Origin: Fibrobacter sp. UWB10
GTDB taxonomy: Bacteria > Fibrobacterota > Fibrobacteria > Fibrobacterales > Fibrobacteraceae
Assembly (NCBI RefSeq): GCF_900182935.1
Contig: NZ_FXUE01000003.1
Coordinates: 1-64,000 of the forward strand
Reading direction: 5' to 3'
DNA length: 64,000 nt
This document shows, in pieces, positions 57,134-64,000 of this stretch. How positions within the stretch are numbered: position 1 is the stretch's first letter; each line of letters starts with the position of its first letter. The position numbers were made by a program, and so were the translations under genes. Below the pieces are notes generated by a model. The model searched no databases. It was given only the letters and a program-made list of their open reading frames with translations, and was not told the origin of the DNA.

Positions 57134-58852
57134 GTGGATAAACGTCGGAAAATATTGACTTGTATACTCGCCATTGCGTTGATTTTTATAATCAACATGG
57201 GTGTTGCGAATATTCTCAAGCAAGGCAAATGCGAATCCATCCTGAATCTGGATGAAGGCTGGACGCTTATTTTCCATGGCGACACGACTGAAATTCCCTC
57301 TATCAAAGATTTTGCGTTTGAAGACCATAGCATAAAAAGAGGCGATTCCGTTATCTTGAGGCGGCGACTCGGAACGAATTTTCCGGAAAACCCGGTGCTG
57401 CGTTTTGAAACCTACCATGCTTTTGTCGAAGCTTACCGTGAAAAATCCTTGCTGTATTCAAGCGGTCAAAAGGATTTCAAGGAAGGAAACATTGTTGGAA
57501 GCAGTCTCCATTTTGTGTATTTGGGTGTTGTTCTGTATAAGAACAAGATGTTTGAGCTCCGGTTCCATATGGCAGAAGACGATGCGTGGGACGCTTTGCC
57601 GATAATGGAGGTGTTGCCGGCTCGGTATGCTTATGGGGATTTCTTTGCTAGACATTCCATGCCTTTGGCTGTAGGGGTGTTTTCGCTTTTATTTGGGTCT
57701 TTGTCCCTGTTCTGTTGCTTGGGCGCATTCTATTATAGAATGAAATTTTTCCGTATCCTGATGACGGGGATACTTTCTTTTTGCTTGGGCTTGTGGACGA
57801 TATGTTATACGAGGGTAATCCAAATCTTTTCGCTTGATTTTTCGTTCAATACTTGCCTAGAATATATATGCCTTTATTCGGCCCCAATTCCGTTGTGCTT
57901 GTTGTTGTTGCATATGCATTACAAAAAGATTAGTAATGTGCGCTGGTGGGGGTTGTTCATTATTACTGCCGTAGGCATCGTTCTTCTTGTAACGACTACC
58001 ATTTTGAATGGAACGCATATATTGCGTTTCCCCAGGACATTGTGGGTCTTCCATCTTTATGCGATGATTGGACTGGGCTATATGATTTGTACGGGAATTC
58101 TATATAACCGTCATTTCGATACCCCGGGTAAAATCCTTTCGGCCGGAGTATCTGTATTCGGTGGCTTTGCGGTGATAGACCTTGTCCGTTTTTACGTGGC
58201 CAAGTATATACATATGGAACATTCCGTTCTCGAAATGACGTTGCTTCCGATTGGAACGTCTGCGTTTGTATTGCTGCTTGTGCTGAGTTATTTAGTTTAT
58301 ATATACCAGCTGCTTACGGAAAAGGCTGAAAAAGATGCCTTGTCGGAAATTGCTTACAAAGATGCACTCACCGGGCTATATAATCGAACCAAGTGCTTGC
58401 AGATTTTTGGAGTGCTCGATAAAGGCGATAGCGACTACGCTATTGTGAGTTTTGACATGAATGGCTTGAAACTCGTGAATGACAATCATGGTCACAGAGC
58501 TGGCGATAAGTTGATAAAGGCTTTTGCCGAAGTGCTTAAGGAAGCCTTTATGGGAATCGGTTCGGCTATTCGTGTCGGTGGCGATGAATTCTTGGTGATT
58601 GTGCGTAACGAACATGTCGAAGATGTAAAGGAATCCCTAGTGATGATGGCGGACCTGCAGAAGGAACGTAGCGCGAAGTTGCCGATTCCGCTGGAAGTAG
58701 CTTATGGCATTGCCTATAGGCATGAACTTTCAAAGGGCATGGCTGGCTCCGAGGTTCGCAAACTAGCCGGAACGGAAGACGTATACCATTTGGCCGATGA
58801 GCGTATGTACGCCATGAAAGTGTCAATGAAATCGGATTTGGTAAGGAAGTAG
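57134..58852 (+). CDS. Membrane GGDEF diguanylate cyclase, copy 1
   Basis: GTG 57134 gives 572 residues. An N-terminal membrane helix (ILTCILAIALIFIINMGVA) is followed by a periplasmic beta domain (~35-165; DEGWTLIFHGDTTEI, FVEAYREKSLLYSSG), then about seven membrane helices (~175-395). This is the 7TMR-DISM-type sensor plan. The GGDEF domain follows (~415-570) with DALTGLYNRTKC, FDMNGLKLVNDNHGH and the intact AIRVGGDEFLV site. No RxxD inhibitory site is seen. It should make cyclic-di-GMP in reply to a periplasmic signal. It is a clear paralogue of the protein at 60455-62176, with similar length and order of motifs. Confidence 0.88.
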   Translation: MDKRRKILTCILAIALIFIINMGVANILKQGKCESILNLDEGWTLIFHGDTTEIPSIKDFAFEDHSIKRGDSVILRRRLGTNFPENPVLRFETYHAFVEAYREKSLLYSSGQKDFKEGNIVGSSLHFVYLGVVLYKNKMFELRFHMAEDDAWDALPIMEVLPARYAYGDFFARHSMPLAVGVFSLLFGSLSLFCCLGAFYYRMKFFRILMTGILSFCLGLWTICYTRVIQIFSLDFSFNTCLEYICLYSAPIPLCLLLLHMHYKKISNVRWWGLFIITAVGIVLLVTTTILNGTHILRFPRTLWVFHLYAMIGLGYMICTGILYNRHFDTPGKILSAGVSVFGGFAVIDLVRFYVAKYIHMEHSVLEMTLLPIGTSAFVLLLVLSYLVYIYQLLTEKAEKDALSEIAYKDALTGLYNRTKCLQIFGVLDKGDSDYAIVSFDMNGLKLVNDNHGHRAGDKLIKAFAEVLKEAFMGIGSAIRVGGDEFLVIVRNEHVEDVKESLVMMADLQKERSAKLPIPLEVAYGIAYRHELSKGMAGSEVRKLAGTEDVYHLADERMYAMKVSMKSDLVRK

Positions 58853-58878
58853 GACCGGGGATTTTTATATTAGGGTTT

Positions 58879-59118
58879 ATGACTAAACTCGATGAAATTC
58901 TCCAGTCCCTTGATGCCTCCAACCACGATCTCGTGGAAATGCTCCCGGCAAATTTGAATCATAAAATGGTGCAGAAGGCTCGCCTCGGCAAAAAGCCTGT
59001 GCCCAAGCATACCCAAGACCTCATTTTGCAGGCCGTTAACGCCCTTTTGCGCGAAAAAGCGGTTACCGAAGACAAAAAGGTGAAGCAGTACAAGCGCGTC
59101 GAAATATTCGGGGAATAA
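58879..59118 (+). CDS. Small basic protein with helix-turn-helix-like segment
   Basis: The 79-residue product has MTKLDEILQSLDASNHDLVEML, then LNHKMVQKARLGKKPVPKHTQDLILQAVNALL, which resembles the last three helices of Cro/XRE-type DNA-binding domains (K-x-V-x-K-A-R-x-G-K-x-P-x-P-x-x-T, then I-x-x-A-x-N). The C-terminus is very basic (KKVKQYKRVEIFG). No named family is known to me. It lies 19 bp before thyA on the same strand and might be a local regulator. That it is real is supported by a coding-like composition and tight spacing. Confidence 0.6.
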   Translation: MTKLDEILQSLDASNHDLVEMLPANLNHKMVQKARLGKKPVPKHTQDLILQAVNALLREKAVTEDKKVKQYKRVEIFGE

Positions 59119-59137
59119 CTTTTATTAAATTACTCAT

Positions 59138-59950
59138 ATGCAACAATATTTAGACTTGCTCAAGGATATTTTGGAAAATGGGGTGGACCGTTCTGACCGT
59201 ACGGGTACGGGAACGCGCTCTGTTTTTGGCCGCCAGTGCCGTTATGATTTGTCCAAGGGATTCCCTTGCTTGACTACGAAAAAACTTCACCTTCGCTCGA
59301 TTATCCATGAATTATTGTGGTTCTTGAAGGGTGATACGAACATTAAGTACTTGCATGACAACAAGGTGACCATTTGGGACGAATGGGCCGATGAAAACGG
59401 CGACCTGGGTCCGGTTTACGGTCACCAGTGGCGTAGCTGGCCGACCCCTGATGGTGGACATATCGACCAGATTCAGAATTTGATTAACAGCCTCAAGAAC
59501 AATCCGGATTCCCGCAGGCACCTGGTGTGCGCATGGAATGTGGCCGAAGTCGACAAGATGGCCTTGCCGCCTTGCCACTGCCTGTTCCAATTTTATGTGG
59601 GCGGTGTAGGTGCATCGGGTAAGCGTAAACTGAGCTGCCAACTGTACCAGCGCAGTGCCGATACGTTCCTCGGGGTGCCGTTCAATATCGCATCTTATGC
59701 GCTGTTGACTTTGATGCTTGCTCAGGTTTGCGATTATGAACCGGGCGAATTCATTCATACCTTGGGCGACACGCACCTGTATTCGAATCATTTTGAACAG
59801 GCCCGCGAACAGTTGACGCGCACGCCGCGCAAGTTGCCGACCATGAAGTTGAATCCGGCAATCAAGGACCTGTTTGAATTCAAGTTTGAAGATTTTGAAC
59901 TGGTCGATTACGATCCGTGGCCGACGATTAAAGCACCGATTGCGGTGTAA
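59138..59950 (+). CDS. thyA: Thymidylate synthase
   Basis: The 270-residue product matches Thy[54 protein letters not shown], the catalytic Cys in [14 protein letters not shown], the phosphate Arg pair in [16 protein letters not shown] and [20 protein letters not shown], ending [12 protein letters not shown]. It methylates dUMP to dTMP using methylene-tetrahydrofolate. It lies 18 bp before folA, which regenerates tetrahydrofolate, the classical pairing. Confidence 0.98.
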   Translation: MQQYLDLLKDILENGVDRSDRTGTGTRSVFGRQCRYDLSKGFPCLTTKKLHLRSIIHELLWFLKGDTNIKYLHDNKVTIWDEWADENGDLGPVYGHQWRSWPTPDGGHIDQIQNLINSLKNNPDSRRHLVCAWNVAEVDKMALPPCHCLFQFYVGGVGASGKRKLSCQLYQRSADTFLGVPFNIASYALLTLMLAQVCDYEPGEFIHTLGDTHLYSNHFEQAREQLTRTPRKLPTMKLNPAIKDLFEFKFEDFELVDYDPWPTIKAPIAV

Positions 59951-59968
59951 TCGAAGGGGGAGGCAAAG

Positions 59969-60454
59969 ATGCTGATTTCTGCAATTGTTGCAATTTCTCA
60001 GAATAATGTGATCGGTCGCGACGGTCACTTGCCTTGGCATTTGTCCGCTGACCTCAAGCGTTTTAAGGCGATTACGACTGGGCATTCTATTGTTCTTGGT
60101 CGCAAGAATTACGACGATATCGGACGCCCGCTTCCGAATCGCACGAATTACGTGCTTACGCGCAATCCTGCATTCGAAGCTCCGGGCTGCGTTGTCTGTA
60201 GCAATCTTTCGCAGGCGATAGAATCTGCTCGCGCCGCCCATGAAACAGAATGCTTTATTATTGGCGGCGCGGCGGTTTACCGCGAAGCCATGCCCCTAGT
60301 GCAAAAGCTTTATGTGACTCGCGTGCTGGCCGATGTAGACGGCGATGTACTGTTCCCGGAATGGGGCGATGGCTGGCACAAGGTAAGCGAAGAACGCTTT
60401 GAAGCCGACGAAAAGAACGATTATCCGACCACATTTGAAGTCTGGGAGCGCTAA
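59969..60454 (+). CDS. folA: Dihydrofolate reductase
   Basis: The 161-residue protein has MLISAIVAISQNNVIGRDGHLPWHLSADL, with the substrate Asp replaced at its usual place by the later residues (LPWHLSADLKRFK as in most DHFRs), HSIVLGRKNYDDIGRPLPNR (NADPH loop) and ECFIIGGAAVYREAMPLVQKLYVTRV. It reduces dihydrofolate produced by ThyA. GAGGCAAAG precedes the start. The stop TAA is immediately followed by the TTG start of the second GGDEF gene. Confidence 0.95.
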   Translation: MLISAIVAISQNNVIGRDGHLPWHLSADLKRFKAITTGHSIVLGRKNYDDIGRPLPNRTNYVLTRNPAFEAPGCVVCSNLSQAIESARAAHETECFIIGGAAVYREAMPLVQKLYVTRVLADVDGDVLFPEWGDGWHKVSEERFEADEKNDYPTTFEVWER

Positions 60455-62176
60455 TTGGTAGACCCTGTAAAAATTCACAAGCAGTATATATTTGTGACGT
60501 CGGTTTTCGTCGTCGCGATACTATTATTGTTTGTCATTTTTATGGGTGCGGTGCGCTCCAATGGGGTTTCTCCGCAACAAGTTCGCTTTGATAAAGGCTG
60601 GACCGTTACATACAAAGGTGAAAAAACTCCGATTGTGTCTTTAAGGAACTTCACGTTCCCCAAGAGACTGATGACCGGCGATACCCTTATATTGGAAGGT
60701 TCTGTTCCCGCAAATTCTCCAATTGCGCATCCGGTGTTTAGGTTTAAAACGAACCATTGCGCGGTTGAAGTCTTTGAAAACGGAAAGAGTTTGTATGAAT
60801 ATGGGAAAGATAGCGATTTCCCGGGAAGCGGCTACCATTATGTTTACTTGGATCCAAGCGATGTCCAAAAACTGAAAGTAGTTCTTGTTGAAAAAGTCGA
60901 CAATAGAATCGTTCACATTTCGAATTATTCGCTCTTGCCTGGGAAATATGCCTTAAGCGATTATTCGTCGAGACATATTTTTGCTCTTGTCATCGGTATA
61001 TTCCTGATTCTGTTTGGTGGAATTGCTGTTTTGATAGGATTTATCATGCGGATTTACGGAGTCAATTATTTCCGTCTGCTGATGATTGGAGCCCTGTCGT
61101 TTACGTTTGGCGTCTGGACGATGTGCTATACGAAACTCATCCAGTTGGTGTCTTTCAATTTGACTCTCAACACGACGCTTGAATATTTGTGCCTTTATTT
61201 CTCGCCGCTTCCGTTTACGTTGTTGCTTTGGAATATGCAGCGTATGCATCTCGGTCGCCAGAAAACCCTGGTGATGAAGTTTTTGGTGGGCTACGAAATC
61301 GCTTTCATGACAGTGACTTCGTTCCTTCATTTTTCGGGCCTGTGCGATTTCCCGAAAACCTTGGTGTTTTTCCATGCCTCGGTATTTGCAGGCTTGATTT
61401 ACTTTGTTTTTGCCGGCTTTCTCTACAACAAGAAAATGGATATATCCGGAAAGCTTCTTACGCGAGGGGTGCTGTTCTTTGCGATATTTGTTGTTCTGGA
61501 TTTGATTCGCTTTAATATTGCCCGCTTTGTGTCAGTAGATATTCCTTTGTTGGATTCAACTTGGACGCCTGTTGGTATGCTTGGCTTTGTGCTTTTGCTT
61601 GTCCAAAGCTATATCGTGTACCTGATTTACATTCTGGAAGATCGTGCTGAAAAGGGAATTTTAGCGACTATGGCATTCTTGGATGCTTTGACGGGACTTT
61701 ATAACCGAGCCAAGTGCCAGCAAATTTTTGAAATTCTCGACAAGAATTTTGGCGATTATGCCATTGTCAGTATTGATATGAATGGTCTTAAGGCCGTGAA
61801 TGACAAGTATGGCCATAACGAAGGCGATAAACTCATTAAAGCGTTTGCCGAGGTCTTTAAAGAAGCTTTTGCTGGAATTGGAACTGCCATTCGTGTGGGT
61901 GGTGATGAATTCATGGCTATTGTTCGTAGCGAACATGTGGCCGATGTTTCGGATGCGATTACTAAAATGAAAGATCTTCAGAGTGCTCGTAGCGAAGAAC
62001 TGCCTGAACCTTTGAATTCGGCGTATGGCGTTGCCTATAAGCATGAATTCTTGAAAAACGGGTTTAGCATTGTTGAAGAAAACCGTATTGAGGCCGAAAA
62101 AGTCTATCATTTGGCCGATGAACGCATGTATGCCATGAAAGCTTCGATGAAGTCGAAATTGGCACGGAAAGAATAG
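60455..62176 (+). CDS. Membrane GGDEF diguanylate cyclase, copy 2
   Basis: TTG 60455 directly follows the folA stop; GGGAG lies ~10 bp upstream. The product has 573 residues with the same plan as copy 1. A membrane helix (FVTSVFVVAILLLFVIFMG), a periplasmic domain (DKGWTVTYKGEKTPIVSLRNF; NHCAVEVFENGKSLYEYG), seven membrane helices, then a GGDEF domain (DALTGLYNRAKCQQIFEILD; IDMNGLKAVNDKYGHNEGD; AIRVGGDEFMAIV) are seen. It ends YHLADERMYAMKASMKSKLARK, nearly the same as copy 1. The active site is intact. Differences are largest in the periplasmic domain, so the two likely sense different signals. Confidence 0.88.
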   Translation: MVDPVKIHKQYIFVTSVFVVAILLLFVIFMGAVRSNGVSPQQVRFDKGWTVTYKGEKTPIVSLRNFTFPKRLMTGDTLILEGSVPANSPIAHPVFRFKTNHCAVEVFENGKSLYEYGKDSDFPGSGYHYVYLDPSDVQKLKVVLVEKVDNRIVHISNYSLLPGKYALSDYSSRHIFALVIGIFLILFGGIAVLIGFIMRIYGVNYFRLLMIGALSFTFGVWTMCYTKLIQLVSFNLTLNTTLEYLCLYFSPLPFTLLLWNMQRMHLGRQKTLVMKFLVGYEIAFMTVTSFLHFSGLCDFPKTLVFFHASVFAGLIYFVFAGFLYNKKMDISGKLLTRGVLFFAIFVVLDLIRFNIARFVSVDIPLLDSTWTPVGMLGFVLLLVQSYIVYLIYILEDRAEKGILATMAFLDALTGLYNRAKCQQIFEILDKNFGDYAIVSIDMNGLKAVNDKYGHNEGDKLIKAFAEVFKEAFAGIGTAIRVGGDEFMAIVRSEHVADVSDAITKMKDLQSARSEELPEPLNSAYGVAYKHEFLKNGFSIVEENRIEAEKVYHLADERMYAMKASMKSKLARKE

Positions 62177-62240
62177 TTTTTTTTGATATTTTCTATCCTC
62201 TTTCGATTCCCGTCTTTCGTCTTTAATATATATTAAAGAC

Positions 62241-63548
62241 ATGCTAGACTTTAACGTTTTTTATCGTTTGGCGGCTGCGATTGGCATTGGCCTGATTATT
62301 GGCCTGCAGCGCGAGCACACTTATTATGACCAGTCGGATAGACATCCGGCCGGTGTTCGTACTTTTACCCTTGTTGGGCTTGCGGGTGCCATGGCGGCAC
62401 TCCTTTCGGACCAAATGGGTGGTGTAGCGCCTTTTATTACCGGATTTGTTGTTGTGGGCATGCTTTTGATGGCCATGCATGTGTCTTTTGCGATTGGTCA
62501 TCGTAAGCAAGATGATTCTACTGCGGGTCATTTGCCCGGTGGCGATGGCATTACCACAAGCGTTGCGGTTGTGATTGTGTATTTGCTCGGCGGTATTTGC
62601 TGGTACGGACGCTTGCTAGAATCTTGCGTGATTGTGGTAGTGATTCTCTGGGTGCTTTCGGCAAAGGAGCAGTTGCATACTTTCGCGCAAAAGCTTTCCA
62701 AAGAAGATATTTTGGCGACGGTCAAGTTTGCGGTGATTTCGGCTTTGATTTTGCCGTTCTTGCCGAACCAAGCTTACGGCCCTGCTGGGCTTGAAGTATT
62801 GAACCCGCATACGATTTGGCTGTTTGTGGTGTTCATTAGCGGTATCGGTTTTGTTGGCTATGTGCTCATTAAACTGGTGGGCCCGGGCAAAGGCATTTGG
62901 CTTACGGGTTTGCTGGGTGGCCTTGCCAGCAGTACAGCGTTGACCTTGAATTTGGCCGGGCGCAGTCGTGAAAACGAGGATTACGCGTCTGACTTTACGC
63001 TTGGTATTGTGCTGAGTTGGGCGGTGATGTATGTGCGCCTATACCTGATTTGCATTTTCTTGAGTGGCGCACTTGCGGCACCGCTTGCTTTGCCGCTGTT
63101 GTTGCCCGTGGTTCCTGCGCTTGGGTATGCGCTGTTCCTCAAGATTCGCGAGTTCCGTGACCACAAGCAAAAGTCTTCGGATTTTTCGAACCCGTTCAAG
63201 CTTTTGCCGGCGATTAAGTTTGGCGTGATTTTTACCTGCGTGATGTTTATCGCCAATGCGGCTCGCGTGTATTTGGGCGCCGGCGCGCTGTTGGCCTGTA
63301 GTTTTTTGGGAGGCGCCGCCGAAATGGATGCGGTGGCATTCTCGGTAATCGATATGAACTTGAAGGCCGGACTCCCGGTGCGTGAATTGGTGCTGGCGCT
63401 GTTGTTTGCAAGCCTCGCCAATACAATCACGAAGGGCGGCATGGTGATTTTCTTGGGTGCAAAGGCGATGCGTCGTCCGATTTTGCCTGCTGTAATCTTG
63501 ATTTGCTTGGTGACGGCAGGTTTGATTGGATATTATGCGGTCTTATAA
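62241..63548 (+). CDS. MgtC/SapB - DUF4010 membrane protein
   Basis: The 435-residue protein has about 12 membrane segments. The N-terminal ~140 residues match MgtC/SapB: YRLAAAIGIGLIIGLQREH, HPAGVRTFTLVGLAGAMAALL. The rest matches DUF4010: LPNQAYGPAGLEVLNPHTIW, FISGIGFVGYVLIKLVG, GLLGGLASSTALTLNLAGRSRE. Members occur widely and may move ions; no substrate is established. The ATG at 62241 follows an AT-rich spacer. The thiD gene begins 13 bp later and is probably co-transcribed. Confidence 0.88.
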   Translation: MLDFNVFYRLAAAIGIGLIIGLQREHTYYDQSDRHPAGVRTFTLVGLAGAMAALLSDQMGGVAPFITGFVVVGMLLMAMHVSFAIGHRKQDDSTAGHLPGGDGITTSVAVVIVYLLGGICWYGRLLESCVIVVVILWVLSAKEQLHTFAQKLSKEDILATVKFAVISALILPFLPNQAYGPAGLEVLNPHTIWLFVVFISGIGFVGYVLIKLVGPGKGIWLTGLLGGLASSTALTLNLAGRSRENEDYASDFTLGIVLSWAVMYVRLYLICIFLSGALAAPLALPLLLPVVPALGYALFLKIREFRDHKQKSSDFSNPFKLLPAIKFGVIFTCVMFIANAARVYLGAGALLACSFLGGAAEMDAVAFSVIDMNLKAGLPVRELVLALLFASLANTITKGGMVIFLGAKAMRRPILPAVILICLVTAGLIGYYAVL

Positions 63549-63561
63549 AAAAGGATAGGGT

Positions 63562-64000
63562 ATGGGTGAAAAACTGATTCACGCTTTGACAGTGGCAGGC
63601 TTTGACGGCTCGGCGGGTGCAGGCTTTGTGTCTGACATTAAGACAATGGCTCATTTTGGCGTGTATGGCCAAGCGGTCTGCACGGCGCTCACGCAGCAAA
63701 ACGAAGAAGAATTCGTTGCGCCTGGCTGGGTGATTTGGGACCGTATCGAAGCTCAGCTTGAAACTCTCTTTAAAAAGCATACTTTCAAGTTCGTGAAAAT
63801 CGGGCTTGTCGAAAAGGCCCGCACCTTAAATCGCATTGTAGACTTCGTGCGAGCAAAGTCTCCGGATGCATTCATTGTGTGGGATCCGATTGCAAGTGCA
63901 AGCGCTGGGTTCCACTTTATGCGCGATGCCGAAAAGTTCTTGCCAATCATGAAGTCGATTGACTTGGTCACGCCGAACCAAGATGAATTTGCCTACTTGG
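63562..64000 (+). CDS. thiD: Hydroxymethylpyrimidine/phosphomethylpyrimidine kinase, N-terminal part
   Basis: ATG 63562 has AAGGATAGGG upstream; the frame is open to the right edge (146 codons). The visible part begins MGEKLIHALTVAGFDGSAGAGF, the ThiD nucleotide/substrate loop (G-x-D-x-S-G-G-A-G, here with Ala for one Gly), followed by DIKTMAHFGVYGQAVCTALTQQN, KIGLVEKARTLNRIVDF, IVWDPIASASAG and DLVTPNQDEF. It phosphorylates the thiamine pyrimidine twice. The Gly-to-Ala change (DGSAGAG) and FDGSAGAGF deserve note but are tolerated in relatives as far as I can recall. The C-terminus lies outside the window. Confidence 0.88.
   Translation, partial: MGEKLIHALTVAGFDGSAGAGFVSDIKTMAHFGVYGQAVCTALTQQNEEEFVAPGWVIWDRIEAQLETLFKKHTFKFVKIGLVEKARTLNRIVDFVRAKSPDAFIVWDPIASASAGFHFMRDAEKFLPIMKSIDLVTPNQDEFAYL

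Noticed and set aside
1-64000. Prophage, conjugative element or secondary-metabolite cluster
   Set aside because: No integrase, transposase, capsid, relaxase or large synthase gene is visible on either strand.

Overview
The window comes from a Gram-negative bacterium that looks like a member of the Fibrobacter lineage. The evidence is a C-terminal fragment of the Fibrobacter-type paralogous surface domain at the left edge, many outer-membrane and lipoprotein genes, a menaquinone gene of the futalosine pathway (mqnE), Hsp90 and type IV pilus genes, and moderate GC content. This assignment is inference from gene content; no database was searched. The window holds 60 CDS (57 with both ends inside, counting neither the left-edge fragment nor the right-edge thiD), two tRNAs, no rRNA, no CRISPR array and no recognisable prophage.

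Layout. 1-1.9 kb is the accessory-looking part: a truncated surface protein, a long hairpin-rich non-coding stretch, a brnTA toxin-antitoxin pair, and tRNA-Pro(CGG) preceded by two interrupted copies of its own 3' end. 2-9.7 kb carries an Smr protein, an apparently circularly permuted amino-acid-binding lipoprotein, an envelope trio (lipid A-type acyltransferase, eukaryote-type UDP-HexNAc pyrophosphorylase, mraY), a LysE exporter, nrnA and a Cof-type HAD phosphatase. 9.8-17.6 kb has a FIST-GGDEF / PAS-EAL cyclic-di-GMP pair, a GT-C glycosyltransferase fused to an NPCBM domain, a MurG-like glycosyltransferase and an unknown gene. 17.8-29.5 kb is mixed housekeeping: purC, a DUF2334 deacetylase, uppP, htpG (with a sigma-54-like promoter), an Omp85-type barrel, ettA, mqnE and an M23 peptidase.

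29.6-40.2 kb holds tRNA-Ala(GGC), a cyclophilin, the pyrimidine run pyrR-pyrB-pyrX (the last a dihydroorotase homologue without its metal ligands), a PilZ protein and the pilus alignment operon pilM-N-O-P/fusion-pilQ, which has its own near-consensus promoter. 40.3-54 kb has holA, greA, argJ, an iron alcohol dehydrogenase, an SDR protein, a UvrA paralogue with a heptanucleotide tandem repeat in its coding sequence, a YihY protein, a porin, an OmpA-family protein, cvfB and radC. 54.2-64 kb has a large OmpA protein with modified thrombospondin type-3 repeats, two paralogous membrane GGDEF proteins flanking a small-ORF/thyA/folA group, a MgtC/DUF4010 membrane protein and the start of thiD.

Three themes link the genes. 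One is cyclic-di-GMP signalling: three cyclases, one phosphodiesterase and one PilZ receptor lie in 52 kb, and the receptor sits next to the pilus operon. The second is cell-envelope assembly. The third is a set of small repeated non-coding elements. The most notable is a 43-nt element placed one base after the stop codons of both purC and argJ; another is the tRNA-Pro tail fragments.
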